Positions 25,725-34,276 of a DNA stretch of 64,000 nucleotides are shown here, in pieces. The stretch comes from Leptospira sp. WS4.C2. GTDB taxonomy: Bacteria; Spirochaetota; Leptospiria; Leptospirales; Leptospiraceae. Under the pieces are notes generated by a model. It had not been told where the DNA came from, did not search any database, and was given only the letters and a program-made list of their open reading frames with translations. Numbering within the stretch: position 1 is the first letter of the stretch; every line of letters starts with the position of its first letter. The stretch lies in contig NZ_CP162139.1 of NCBI RefSeq assembly GCF_040833985.1, positions 1,112,501 through 1,176,500 of the forward strand, read 5' to 3'. Position numbers and translations under genes: made by a program.

Positions 25725-26936
25725 ATGGGAAATTTAACGGATTTACTAATCGAAAAAGAATCTAAATATGGGGCCTTTAATTATTCTCCCTTACCTGTTG
25801 TATTAGTAAAAGGGGAAGGCATTTATCTTTGGGATATCGAAGGAAAAAAGTATTTTGATTTCCTTTCTGCTTACAGTGCAGTGAATCAAGGCCATTGCCA
25901 TCCAAAAATTGTTGAAGTTTTCCAAAAACAATCTGCCATACTCACACTTACGTCTCGAGCATTTCATAACGACAAACTTCCGTTATTTACTGAATTTATG
26001 TGTTCCACGTTTGGATATGATCGAGTGTTGCCTATGAATACTGGAGTGGAAGCAGGGGAAACAGCCGTTAAACTTGCTAGAAAGTGGGGATACCAAAAGA
26101 AAAAAATTCCACACAACCAAGCAAAAATTATATTCTGTGAAGGAAATTTTTGGGGTAGAACCATTGCTGCCATTTCTTCCTCCACAGATGCGAAAAGTAA
26201 AAATGATTTTGGACCTTTTCTTTCTGGATACGAAATCATTCCCTACAATGACTTGGAAGCCTTGGAAAAGGCACTCTCAGATTCGAATGTGGCCGCCTTT
26301 ATGGTGGAAGCCATACAAGGGGAAGCAGGTGTCATCGTTCCTAATGAAAATTATTTGAGGGAAGCGAAAAGAATATGCGAAATTCATAATGTATTGTTGA
26401 TAGTTGATGAAATACAGACGGGTTTAGGTAGAACTGGAAAACTTCTTTGTTCTGATCACTCCGATATTAAACCTGACTTGTTACTACTGGGCAAAGCCCT
26501 CTCGGGTGGAATGATGCCCATCTCCTGTGTGTTAGGTTCTGAGGAAATTCTCTTACTTTTGAAACCAGGCGAACATGGTTCTACTTTTGGCGGTAATCCT
26601 CTGGCTTGTGAAGTGGCCATGACTGCTGTGAAAACAATTTTAGAAGAGAGAATGTCAGAGAATTCTGAAGTTATGGGGACTCTATTTCGGGAGACTATTA
26701 GATCTTGGAACCACTCAATCGTGCATTCGATTCGGGGAAAAGGCCTCTTAAATGCAGTCCAATTTTTAGATACAGTGGACGCAAAAAAACTATGCCTTGA
26801 GTTAATGAAACGCGGAGTTTTAGCTAAAGAAACTCATAAAAATACAGTTCGATTCGCACCACCCCTGGTGATTCGGGAAGCCGAGATGAAAGAAGCTTTG
26901 GATATCATAAAAACTGCGATTGATTTGTTTTTATGA
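25725..26936 (+). CDS. rocD: Ornithine aminotransferase
   Basis: The 403-residue PLP enzyme converts ornithine and 2-oxoglutarate to glutamate semialdehyde and glutamate. It has PMNTGVEAGETAVKLARKWGY near residue 105 (as in the ornithine aminotransferase subgroup, in place of SGSEA), IVDEIQTGLGRTGKLL near 225, the PLP lysine in LLLGKALSGGM near 255 and HGSTFGGNPLA near 285. Length matches bacterial RocD. It is divergent from the proline dehydrogenase operon, and the three enzymes form a proline/ornithine-to-glutamate module. Confidence 0.92.
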   Translation: MGNLTDLLIEKESKYGAFNYSPLPVVLVKGEGIYLWDIEGKKYFDFLSAYSAVNQGHCHPKIVEVFQKQSAILTLTSRAFHNDKLPLFTEFMCSTFGYDRVLPMNTGVEAGETAVKLARKWGYQKKKIPHNQAKIIFCEGNFWGRTIAAISSSTDAKSKNDFGPFLSGYEIIPYNDLEALEKALSDSNVAAFMVEAIQGEAGVIVPNENYLREAKRICEIHNVLLIVDEIQTGLGRTGKLLCSDHSDIKPDLLLLGKALSGGMMPISCVLGSEEILLLLKPGEHGSTFGGNPLACEVAMTAVKTILEERMSENSEVMGTLFRETIRSWNHSIVHSIRGKGLLNAVQFLDTVDAKKLCLELMKRGVLAKETHKNTVRFAPPLVIREAEMKEALDIIKTAIDLFL

Positions 26937-27007
26937 ATGAGTAAATCATTAAAAATTTAACGTATTGTAATTGTTAGTCTGAAATTTGAGAATTTCTGAA
27001 ATCTTTA

Positions 27008-28051
27008 TCACTTCCCATCATAAGCTTTTCGGAAAAAAAATGAAAAGGATGATATGAGTTTTGGTACTTCTAATAAAGTTTTTAAACTAAAGCCAGTGTC
27101 TCCATGGGAGATAAGATTTGTAATACAAAGTTTACATTCAACCCCGCGAGCCACTAGTTCAGCATGTAACATTGCAGATTCGGTTGCCGGTACCACATCA
27201 TCTTTTAGTCCGTGAATCAATAGAATGGGTAAGCTAAGAGAATTTATATGGTTTGTTACAGATAAAGCAGATAACAATTCACGATCTTTTCCACTTTTCT
27301 TTAGGATGATATCCCAATGTTTCATTCTAAAATCTTTATCATATTTCAAGTTTTCAAAAAAGTCGCGGTCAACTTTTTTCATTTTTGAAAAATGAGGTTC
27401 CAAAAGATTGTCTTTGTATTTGAAATAATTATCTAAAATTGCAAGTTTAATGGCTTTGAACAAACTTTTGTTTTCTCCTATGGATAGAGGAAGAAAATTG
27501 AGTAGAAGAATCATCCGTCCATATTCATCCAAACTCTGGTCTGCGAATAAATTTCCAATAATTTCATCTGCGTGAGCAAATGCGCCGATTGCACAAATTG
27601 TATTCATTCGATCGACAATTTGTTTGTCACTTACCGCAATGAGACTCAACGATCCCGAAAAAGAAGGTGCAAAAATGGATACTTTCCCGGAAGGACATAA
27701 ATCTTTTTGACCAGAGATAAAAAGAATCGAATCTTTAATGTCATCGATGTTACGAAGGGAAATTTTATAATCACAGATTTCATCAAAGAATGGACTTACG
27801 ACCGTATAACCAAGATTGTTTAGGCTTCTATTAACAATGATAAACCGTGGATCTCGGTTCCCTAGTGGTGCTAGGCCATTGATTGTAATTATGGTCCCAA
27901 GGGATTGTGATTTCGCCAAATAGCAATCTGCACGCAAATTTCCCTTACGAACGGGAATCGAAATTCCCCTAACATCAGGTAGAGTTTCATTCTTACTTTG
28001 CAAGCCCATAAGGAAATGGACCGATTTTATCCAAGCTGTTAATCTATTCAT
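27008..28051 (-). CDS. Alpha/beta hydrolase of unknown specificity
   Basis: The 347-residue protein has no clear signal peptide. It keeps the alpha/beta hydrolase order: strand with ITINGLAPLGNRDPR near residue 73, a nucleophile region FAPSFSGSLSL (Ser near 130) where the usual GxSxG has lost its first Gly, acid in LIHGLKDDVVPATES near 282 and base in NLISHGDTG near 318. A long helical cap lies between about 165 and 255. The unusual elbow makes the catalytic serine somewhat uncertain. It is convergent with rocD and followed upstream by 425 bp that contain a repeat. The pathway is unknown. Confidence 0.7.
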   Translation of the reverse strand: MNRLTAWIKSVHFLMGLQSKNETLPDVRGISIPVRKGNLRADCYLAKSQSLGTIITINGLAPLGNRDPRFIIVNRSLNNLGYTVVSPFFDEICDYKISLRNIDDIKDSILFISGQKDLCPSGKVSIFAPSFSGSLSLIAVSDKQIVDRMNTICAIGAFAHADEIIGNLFADQSLDEYGRMILLLNFLPLSIGENKSLFKAIKLAILDNYFKYKDNLLEPHFSKMKKVDRDFFENLKYDKDFRMKHWDIILKKSGKDRELLSALSVTNHINSLSLPILLIHGLKDDVVPATESAMLHAELVARGVECKLCITNLISHGDTGFSLKTLLEVPKLISSFSFFFRKAYDGK

Positions 28052-28476
28052 TGATTCACTTTATCAGTAGAACGGTTCTTTATCTGAAAGAATCTAAAAG
28101 TTATGTTTGAAATCAATCCAAATCTGATGAAATCACAAAGAGCCTAATCTTTTACTGTATCATCAAAATCAGTTAAAATACGAGTTTCTGTTGCGTTAGG
28201 GATCGGAAGGGCTTGGTCGCCGGCCATTGTTAGATGGCAGGTGACGGGAGCGAACGCGCACCCCTGAAGAGCCCGACCCGTTCCTAAATAAAATACCGAA
28301 ACCAAGATCGAATTGGGAACGTCCCAGTGGTTCTCTTAAAAAAAGAGTAGGTCTTTTGGTTTTCATCTTCCATGGCAGATAAAATTGCGTAATATTTTTC
28401 AAAAGAAACACGAATTTAGTTTGTTTACTTTTTATCTGAAAGAATTCTCTGCACTGTAAAAAGGGACGAATTTGGA
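28052..28476. other. Intergenic stretch with GC-rich repeat
   Basis: These 425 bases separate divergent genes. The middle holds the long copy of the GCGTTAGGGATCG repeat (28193-28285). The rest is AT-rich promoter sequence. No gene or RNA is visible. Confidence 0.5.
28193..28285. repeat. GCGTTAGGGATCG...AGCCCGACCC repeat, long copy
   Basis: The element begins GCGTTAGGGATCGG and ends AGAGCCCGACCCG. The ends pair imperfectly (GGG-A-TCGG with CCGACCC, GGGCT with AGCCC). The middle holds an inner hairpin GCCAT-TGTTAG-ATGGC (28223-28238) and the phrase CCATTGTTA also found in the 24-bp direct repeats. It is much richer in G+C than its flanks. Confidence 0.6.
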
Positions 28477-29721
28477 GTGAAACAAAATCAATTAATCAAC
28501 CGATGGAAAAAACAATTCTGTATTGTTCTCGTGGCTTTTTTCTTTGCCTGCCAACCCGCTGAACTTAATTCTGCATGTGACCCAAATACTTCTTCTTATT
28601 TTGAAACCTTGACAGTCCTTCTAGGGACTAGTGAAAATACTCACTTTTGTGGTGCAAACATTCGTAGCCCTTTTTTTGCAAGAACCAGGATCCCTCGTTT
28701 TGTAATCGTGACAAATGTCGGTGTGTCCACTGCAACTAGTAGTGTGAATGTATTTCGGATCAATCCGAATCATGGTGAGATTTCGCAAGTAGATGGATCA
28801 CCGTTTCAATTGTCTAACCGCCCCCGTTATTCTGTTACCGATGCAAGCGGAACCATCGTTTATGTTGCTAACATAGGTAATACTTCAATTTCTATACTCA
28901 ATCTGAATCCTGATACAGGGACTTTATCTTTAAAACATCCCGACTTTGTCCTTCCTTCCACTCCCTATTCCTTGGCTTTAGATCCCAATGGTAAATTTTT
29001 ATTCGCTAGTTCCGAATCGACTCAGCAAATTCACCGATTGGCAATCGATTCTTCAGGTAACCTCTCAAGCCTAACTCCTGCCACAAGTACAACAAATCCA
29101 ACAGCTGGTGCTGTTGGGCGGATGGTTTTTGATTCTACTGGTAGGCATTTGTATGTCGGACTCACGAGTGCCTCTGGGAACATGTCTGGAGTTCAGGCTT
29201 TCACTTTAAATTCGTCTACCGGAGCATTAACTTCTATTAATGTTTACCAAACAGGTGAAAATAATCTTTCTTTGGCAATTTCTGCAAATGATCAATTTAT
29301 TTATGGATCCAATTATTTTTCACAAGATGTTTACCCTTTTGTGAGAGATGGAAACACTGGAAGTCTTTCTGTCCAAACTAATATATTGGCTGGCGTTGCT
29401 CCAGGATTCACCATTACTGATCCACTCAACAGGTTTGTGTTTGTTGCTAATAGTGGCACTGGTCAAGGAACTATTTCTGCTTATTCCATCCAACCATTGA
29501 ATGGAACTTTAACATCTGTGAGTGGCTCACCTTTTTCATCGGGATTTAGCCCCATTGGACTTAGTATCGACCCAAGTGGAAAGTTTTTATATTCTTCCAA
29601 TACAGAAGGTGGAAATGTCTCAGGGTATACAATCGGTGGAGATGGATCTCTTTCTCCTATTTCGGGATTTCCTGTTACTGCGGGTACAAATCCATTTTCG
29701 GTAGAAATTGTTTCTTATTGA
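28477..29721 (+). CDS. Beta-propeller lipoprotein, lactonase-like
   Basis: The 414-residue product starts with GTG (28477) after AAGGG and has a lipoprotein signal peptide ending FFFAC near residue 25. The mature part is made of repeated propeller blades in the style of the 6-phosphogluconolactonase/lactonase family: recurring phrases are VFRINPNHGEIS, LNLNPDTGTLSL, SLALDPNGKFLFASS, YSIQPLNGTLTSV and LSIDPSGKFLYSSN. Cytosolic family members open lactones, but leptospiral lipoproteins of this form are envelope proteins, and no catalytic residues can be pointed out. It is convergent with the SH3 protein, with 27 bp between them. Confidence 0.75.
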   Translation: MKQNQLINRWKKQFCIVLVAFFFACQPAELNSACDPNTSSYFETLTVLLGTSENTHFCGANIRSPFFARTRIPRFVIVTNVGVSTATSSVNVFRINPNHGEISQVDGSPFQLSNRPRYSVTDASGTIVYVANIGNTSISILNLNPDTGTLSLKHPDFVLPSTPYSLALDPNGKFLFASSESTQQIHRLAIDSSGNLSSLTPATSTTNPTAGAVGRMVFDSTGRHLYVGLTSASGNMSGVQAFTLNSSTGALTSINVYQTGENNLSLAISANDQFIYGSNYFSQDVYPFVRDGNTGSLSVQTNILAGVAPGFTITDPLNRFVFVANSGTGQGTISAYSIQPLNGTLTSVSGSPFSSGFSPIGLSIDPSGKFLYSSNTEGGNVSGYTIGGDGSLSPISGFPVTAGTNPFSVEIVSY

Positions 29722-29748
29722 ATTTAGATTTCCCGCCTGCAGTGATCA

Positions 29749-30435
29749 TTAGTCTCCGCCTTCAACAAAGAATATCATCATCCAATTGTGGTTTTTCTTT
29801 GAAAAGCCGACTCGGTGGTCCATGGGACTTCGTAAATATTGTTCACAAATATAACCGACTTGGCCATCGGAAATACAAACTTTTTTCCATTTACATGGTT
29901 CGTTTGCATTCGGTTTTAAATTTGATTCATCATATTCATTTTTAACAAATTCCCAGCTAAGCTGTGTTAATATGGCACCATTTTTGGAAGGTTTGTTTCT
30001 GATATTAACTGTATTACCTGTGATGAGAGAAAAACTGTAGGAGTCTATGGATTCTGGTGTTAAGTTGAATAAAAAAGGTGCAGACCAAATATTGTCCTTA
30101 TAGGTAAAACCGAGATTGATGGTTTGAGAAAATACGTTCCAGAATTCTGAATTTTTTGGGTTTTTATCAAGTTTCCAATGATTAAGAAACCTTGTTTTCC
30201 CCATACCATCTTCTGAAAAGGAAAAGGAAATTTGGGGATCCACAATTGATTCGATAAATTTTAGATCTTTTTCCTTCACAGATTTTTCCAACTTTTGTTT
30301 AAAGGAATAAAAATCTTTATCTTCTCTTGAAGTGTCGACTGGCTTTAGAAATACCGGATCAAATGGTTCGCAAGGTAAAAGCTGGGAATAAAACGATGTG
30401 ATGATGAAGAATATTACTACGATTTGTTGTTTCAT
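29749..30435 (-). CDS. Exported SH3-domain protein
   Basis: The 228-residue product has a signal peptide (residues 1-22, ending LLPC or SQLLP; a lipoprotein form is possible). The N-terminal 130 residues are not a family I recognise but contain a KQKLEKSVKEKDLKFIESIV helix and FSFSEDGMGKTRFLNHW, as in the domain of unknown role often placed before SH3 in leptospiral proteins. Residues 140-215 are a bacterial SH3 domain: TVNIRNKPSKNGAILTQL, WKKVCISDGQVGYICEQYL. Bacterial SH3 domains usually bind peptidoglycan or metal-linked ligands, so a cell-wall role is likely. Confidence 0.7.
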   Translation of the reverse strand: MKQQIVVIFFIITSFYSQLLPCEPFDPVFLKPVDTSREDKDFYSFKQKLEKSVKEKDLKFIESIVDPQISFSFSEDGMGKTRFLNHWKLDKNPKNSEFWNVFSQTINLGFTYKDNIWSAPFLFNLTPESIDSYSFSLITGNTVNIRNKPSKNGAILTQLSWEFVKNEYDESNLKPNANEPCKWKKVCISDGQVGYICEQYLRSPMDHRVGFSKKNHNWMMIFFVEGGD

Positions 30436-30644
30436 TGAATTCCTTAATTTGATCCCTCAGTAATTTTGATAATATTCATCCGAATTGATTCGAAATAACA
30501 ACTATATTTTGAGGACTTGATAAAGATTTGGAGATAATGGAAGGTCACATTCCAATTGGCTTATATTTGTCCACTTTGTAAGATTTTGGCAAATTTCCTA
30601 ACCGGAAGTAGTCTAAAGAAAGTTACAAATTAGGAAGGATTGTT

Positions 30645-31757
30645 TTGGAAAGATTTACGTCCATTTTGATATTATTTTTTATAATTGCACAATTCCATTG
30701 TAAGGCCTTTGGAAAAGATCCCCATGGTTCCCATCTTGAAAAAATAAAAAAATCCACGCACTTTGACGAAACCAGAGAACAATTCGTAAACCGCAGACCA
30801 GATGTTTTAGAAAAAATGAGAGAAGGTCAGAACTTCTTCTCTTTGTTCTTCAAATTTTTCTTCGGAGGTGATAAAAACCAAAAACCAGATACAAAATTAC
30901 CAGAAGAAAAACCCGATTTTGTTGAATTTTTAAAACCAGACGAGAATATAAAATTTATCTGGTTTGGCCATTCCACCTTTCTAGTAAATATAGAAGGGAA
31001 AATATTATTTTTTGATCCTGTATTTTCCGAATCCGCAGCACCTTTTAGTTTTATGGTAAAAAGGTTCCAGGATGCCGTTGTCAAATTAGAAGAATTACCA
31101 CCGATCGATTTTATTATCATTTCTCATGACCATTATGATCATCTTGATATGCAGACGATCGAATTTTTTAAAAACACAAACACTAAATTCATCACTCCCC
31201 TTGGAGTCATTTCGCATTTGAAAGAGTGGGGTGTCTCTGACGACCGCCTAACAGAACTTGATTGGTGGGAACCAATTGAGATTGGAAAAATTAAGATCGT
31301 ATGTACGCCAGCGCAACATTTTTCAGGAAGGCGTGGAATGAACGGCAATAAAACATTATGGTCTTCCTGGACAGTGATCGGACAAAAGGAAAGATTTTAT
31401 TTCAGCGGTGATTCTGGTTATGATGTCCACTTTAAAAACATTGGTGATAAGTATGGACCATTTGATCTCACCTTTATTGAAAATGGCCAATACAATCCTA
31501 TGTGGGAAGCGGTACATGTTTTACCGGAACAAACTGCAAAAGCTCACTTGGATTTAAAGGGAAAAAGGTTAGTGCCAGTTCACTGGGGAATGTTTAACTT
31601 ATCTCTACACAGTTGGTATGAACCAGCGGAATCTCTCGAGAAACAAGCTGAGATTTATAAAATTGATTTGCTTACGCCAAAATTCGGACAACTTGTCAAA
31701 ACCAATGAACCCAACCTAATGGAAAGATGGTGGAAAAAATTTATTAAGTCGGAATGA
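30645..31757 (+). CDS. MBL-fold metallohydrolase, NAPE-PLD-like, exported
   Basis: The start is TTG at 30645, six bases after AGGAAGG; the next residues form a signal peptide (MERFTSILILFFIIAQFHC), probably a lipoprotein. The mature part, from IWFGHSTFLVNIEGK near residue 106, is a metallo-beta-lactamase fold with SHDHYDHLDM near 163, the histidine in PAQHFSGRRG near 224, Asp in FSGDSGYD near 261 and VPVHWGMFN near 308. The WFGHS opening and the WTVIG segment match the N-acylphosphatidylethanolamine phospholipase D-like group (COG2220). The likely role is cleavage of a phosphodiester in a lipid or nucleotide at the envelope. Length, 370, is normal for the group. Confidence 0.78.
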   Translation: MERFTSILILFFIIAQFHCKAFGKDPHGSHLEKIKKSTHFDETREQFVNRRPDVLEKMREGQNFFSLFFKFFFGGDKNQKPDTKLPEEKPDFVEFLKPDENIKFIWFGHSTFLVNIEGKILFFDPVFSESAAPFSFMVKRFQDAVVKLEELPPIDFIIISHDHYDHLDMQTIEFFKNTNTKFITPLGVISHLKEWGVSDDRLTELDWWEPIEIGKIKIVCTPAQHFSGRRGMNGNKTLWSSWTVIGQKERFYFSGDSGYDVHFKNIGDKYGPFDLTFIENGQYNPMWEAVHVLPEQTAKAHLDLKGKRLVPVHWGMFNLSLHSWYEPAESLEKQAEIYKIDLLTPKFGQLVKTNEPNLMERWWKKFIKSE

Positions 31758-31857
31758 AACCAAATGATATCTAGAAAGTTTATTTTTTAGTTTGGATAGT
31801 TATTTCGTAGGTTGCAGTGTTATATTGAAATTTCTATCGAAAAAGTGAACCAAAACC

Positions 31858-31983
31858 TTATGTTTTTATTCCCTTTTCCTTCATTTGCTCAGCTAACTTT
31901 TTAGGAATCGGGGCACATTGACAATTTTTTTGATGTTCTAGATGCCATCGAACACGTTCTTCAAATGTAGCATTTTTAGGCAT
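31858..31983 (-). CDS. Small conserved-looking protein with HLEH-CxC motif
   Basis: This 41-residue gene is shorter than usual gene-finding cutoffs. The start at 31983 has AAGGA seven bases upstream. The product reads MPKNATFEERVRWHLEHQ, then KNCQCAPIPKKLAEQMKE and a short tail. The WHLEH-x3-CxC arrangement could bind a metal, and I recall similar short proteins of the form MPKxPTFEERxxWHLEHxxxCxCxxIPxxL in other bacteria, which would make it conserved. Two earlier ATGs (32019 and 32022) are in frame but lack a good ribosome site. It stands alone between a + strand gene upstream and another downstream. No function is known to me. Confidence 0.65.
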   Translation of the reverse strand: MPKNATFEERVRWHLEHQKNCQCAPIPKKLAEQMKEKGIKT

Positions 31984-32219
31984 TTTATTTTCCTTGTGCC
32001 ATTCTTTATTTATTTTCATCATAAATTCTCTTTTTTCCTAATTTCATTGAAAACTTAACTATCGGCAAACTAAATTCTATTTCTTTTTGTTCACTTTGTC
32101 CGCCTTCGCTTTTGTTTGTGTTTTCCAAGTTCTCGAATCAATGATTCTAAAGATTTTCTCCAATAAATACTGCCCAACTACTTTATTCCTTACCTCTCTC
32201 ATGGGAAGAGGTGGTTACT

Positions 32220-33101
32220 ATGTCAAAAAAGTTAAATCTGTTTTATATATTGGAATTAAGTTTGTTTGCTGTGTTTTGTTTTTTTATTAGCAGTTGTGCA
32301 TCAAAAGAATCTACTGAAAGAGAATCTTTGTTTTTTAGTTTACTTGGTTTTATTTCTCCGTTCGCGGAGGAGAAACAAACACCTAATAAACCAGGTTTTG
32401 AATCTGAAAATTCTTATCAGATTCATTCCTTTTCCCCTAAGGTTATCGTGGAAAACTCTAACTTTTCGATTGAAGGAGAAAATTTAAGTGATGTAACGGA
32501 AGAACAGTTATTTGGTGTTGGTTATTCAAAATTTTTGCAGTTTACTGAAGTTACCAAATCGAAAATTACGGTGTCACTTCATTTATGTCCGGATTCTAAG
32601 TTAATATTTCCTTCTTCCGATTACAAAGAAACTAGTCATCAAATTTCCATCCCCTGTTTTGGATCCTTCCGTTATTCAGTTCGATCTGTAATATTGGAAC
32701 TCGGTTTTCCGATGAATCCAGTGAAACCTTTTTTTTCAGGGGATTCTCTGGATATCCTACGTGGTTTAGGCGAAATAGAATTTGTTACTTTATCTCCTTT
32801 ACCCCAAGGAGTCCTGATTCATCAAGAGACAGGTGAAATTACAGGGACACCTACAGAAACGACTGGCAATGAGTTTCAATCTTACACTGTCCATGCCCGA
32901 TTAAAAACTGATCCTACATTTAGAATCCAATCCTTGTTCCCATTGATCGTTGTTTCAGAAGAGGAAAAAAACAACCGCACATGTAGACCCATTTCCTCAA
33001 CTTCAACCTGTATGGGGCCGTCACCACATTCATGTGCAAATTCTTCGCTCTGTTATACGAATCTCTTCGGGTGTAAAATAGATTCAAAATGTGGTTTTTA
33101 A
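32220..33101 (+). CDS. Lipoprotein with putative Ig domain and Cys-rich tail
   Basis: I choose the ATG at 32220 (293 residues) because AAGAGG lies before it; a GTG nine bases earlier is also possible. The signal peptide ends FISSC near residue 26. The mature part has an IPT-like opening (SPKVIVENSNFSIEGENLSD near 80) and a putative Ig domain with LPQGVLIHQETGEITGTPT near 205, the pattern of the He_PIG repeat family. The C-terminus has eight cysteines within about 40 residues (TCRPIS ... FGCKIDSKCGF), likely disulphide-bonded. It is probably surface-exposed. A hairpin and the next lipoprotein gene follow after 75 bp. Confidence 0.7.
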   Translation: MSKKLNLFYILELSLFAVFCFFISSCASKESTERESLFFSLLGFISPFAEEKQTPNKPGFESENSYQIHSFSPKVIVENSNFSIEGENLSDVTEEQLFGVGYSKFLQFTEVTKSKITVSLHLCPDSKLIFPSSDYKETSHQISIPCFGSFRYSVRSVILELGFPMNPVKPFFSGDSLDILRGLGEIEFVTLSPLPQGVLIHQETGEITGTPTETTGNEFQSYTVHARLKTDPTFRIQSLFPLIVVSEEEKNNRTCRPISSTSTCMGPSPHSCANSSLCYTNLFGCKIDSKCGF

Positions 33102-33144
33102 AAGTTTTTTTCTGAAATTTTTTAACCAAACAAAAGAAGTCGAT

Positions 33145-33170
33145 ACCTACTTAGAAAACAATAAGTAGGT
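33145..33170 (+). promoter_or_regulatory. Perfect hairpin covering the ribosome site of the next gene
   Basis: ACCTACTTA (33145-33153) pairs with TAAGTAGGT (33162-33170) around the loop GAAAACAA. The 3' arm holds AAGTAGG, the only ribosome-site-like sequence before the ATG at 33177, and TTTTCG follows. It could act as a translation-blocking hairpin, an RNA thermometer, or a weak terminator for the upstream gene. Confidence 0.5.
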
Positions 33171-33176
33171 TTTCGT

Positions 33177-33707
33177 ATGTTAAAATATTTGGTTTGGTTA
33201 CCCTTTCTTTTTCTTTCTTTCATGAGTTGTTCGAACGCAAAAGAAGAGGGCCTCTTCCCTGGCACAAGGATCACAGGCGACCCACTGGCAGACGCTCTCG
33301 TACTCTCCATTCTAGCTACTCCACCTTGCCAATATCTGACAAATGAAAATGCAAACGCTCCATTCAACATCAATGGTTCCATTTCCATCTGCAGTGTTCA
33401 TGCTGTTAATGGTTCGTTGGCAGTCCAAACCAGCGGAACCTATGAAGTGACCGCGACCTCAGGAAGACAAACACTCACTTCCTCCTCTTGTAGCTCCATC
33501 CGCTTTGATTTTATTGTATCTTTGAAAGAGGGAGACACAGAATTATTTGTTTCGTCTTCTCCGGGTGCCAAACAGATCGTTTTGGAAACTGGAAAGTTAT
33601 ATTCGTTACAATCATCTGGGCTTGTGAATCCTTCCGATTATCAGTGCCAAGGAAGACCTGTTTCGTCTGCGATCACTCCCTACCGCATCAATTTTCATAA
33701 ATTATGA
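33177..33707 (+). CDS. Small lipoprotein, unknown function
   Basis: The 176-residue product has a lipoprotein signal peptide (FLFLSFMSC, Cys near residue 18). Soon after comes GTRITGDPLADALVLSILATPPCQYL and a beta-rich remainder with four more cysteines. The PLADALVLSIL segment resembles the short helix found after the lipobox in several leptospiral lipoproteins. No domain is recognised. Translation is likely to depend on opening of the hairpin at 33145-33170. Confidence 0.65.
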   Translation: MLKYLVWLPFLFLSFMSCSNAKEEGLFPGTRITGDPLADALVLSILATPPCQYLTNENANAPFNINGSISICSVHAVNGSLAVQTSGTYEVTATSGRQTLTSSSCSSIRFDFIVSLKEGDTELFVSSSPGAKQIVLETGKLYSLQSSGLVNPSDYQCQGRPVSSAITPYRINFHKL

Positions 33708-33767
33708 TTTAGGAATCTTCCAAGGATTTCTATCCGATTTTTGCGGAGGACCTTTTTCTTTGCGTTA

Positions 33768-33796
33768 GGTAGTTTCCGCAATTGCGGGAACCTCCC
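33768..33796. repeat. Palindrome GTTTCCGCAATTGCGGGAAC
   Basis: A self-complementary CCGCAATTGCGG lies within a longer inverted repeat, directly after GCGTTAGG, the same 8-mer that opens the repeats at 14581 and 28193. There is no T run, so it is not a simple terminator. It may be a related element or an operator for the lipoprotein pair that starts at 33833. Confidence 0.4.
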
Positions 33797-33832
33797 ATAG
33801 CAATCTCGTTAGTTTCATACTAAAATGCCATC

Positions 33833-34276
33833 ATGAAACTTTCAGTTTTGACCATGTTGCTTACGATTGGATGCTCCAGTTTAGACAGAATGTTAATTTT
33901 GGGGATAAAAAATCCTACCCTAAATGAAAGAGGTTATCATCAAAATCTAGTGATCGTGGAAACGGGTGAATCCTCTGAATGTCTTCTTCCACCTGATTCA
34001 CAGTATCCATTCTCGCGTATGGGTTACTGTTATGTGGGAAGTCGAGACCTCAGATTTAAGAATCATTCCGATGGAAACCTTCGGGAACCATCTACTCCCT
34101 ATTTAACAATCGTTCCAGGATATGTTCGCGTGGGTCATGCAAATTCTGAGATTTATAAAGATGTCACACTTGGACGAGGTCCTTTTCATAATCGTTCTTT
34201 GAAAGAAAATATTTTGCGCCAATCCATGCAACAGAGTCTACCGGGAAAAATCCCTTCGATTCAGTATTCGCGGTGA
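33833..34276 (+). CDS. Lipoprotein, first of a paralogous pair
   Basis: The 147-residue product has a very short signal peptide (MKLSVLTMLLTIGC) typical of leptospiral lipoproteins. Features shared with the next gene are an SSECL segment, a SRMGYCYVGSRD segment, an aromatic IVPGYVRVGH strand and YKDVTLGRG. These align in order with SECL, SRMEPCAIGDR, AGYTYELHV and YQNVILYTG downstream, so the two are tandem paralogues, strongly diverged. The function is unknown; the two conserved Cys may form a disulphide. The stop overlaps the next start. Confidence 0.65.
   Translation: MKLSVLTMLLTIGCSSLDRMLILGIKNPTLNERGYHQNLVIVETGESSECLLPPDSQYPFSRMGYCYVGSRDLRFKNHSDGNLREPSTPYLTIVPGYVRVGHANSEIYKDVTLGRGPFHNRSLKENILRQSMQQSLPGKIPSIQYSR

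Noticed and set aside
14581..28285. The GCGTTAGG and GTTAGG sequences as integron attC sites.
   Set aside because: The core is close to GTTRRRY, but in the longer repeats it ends in G, not a pyrimidine. It also sits at the 5' end of the folded body instead of the 3' end, and no matching RYYYAAC lies at the other end. No integrase gene is in the window.
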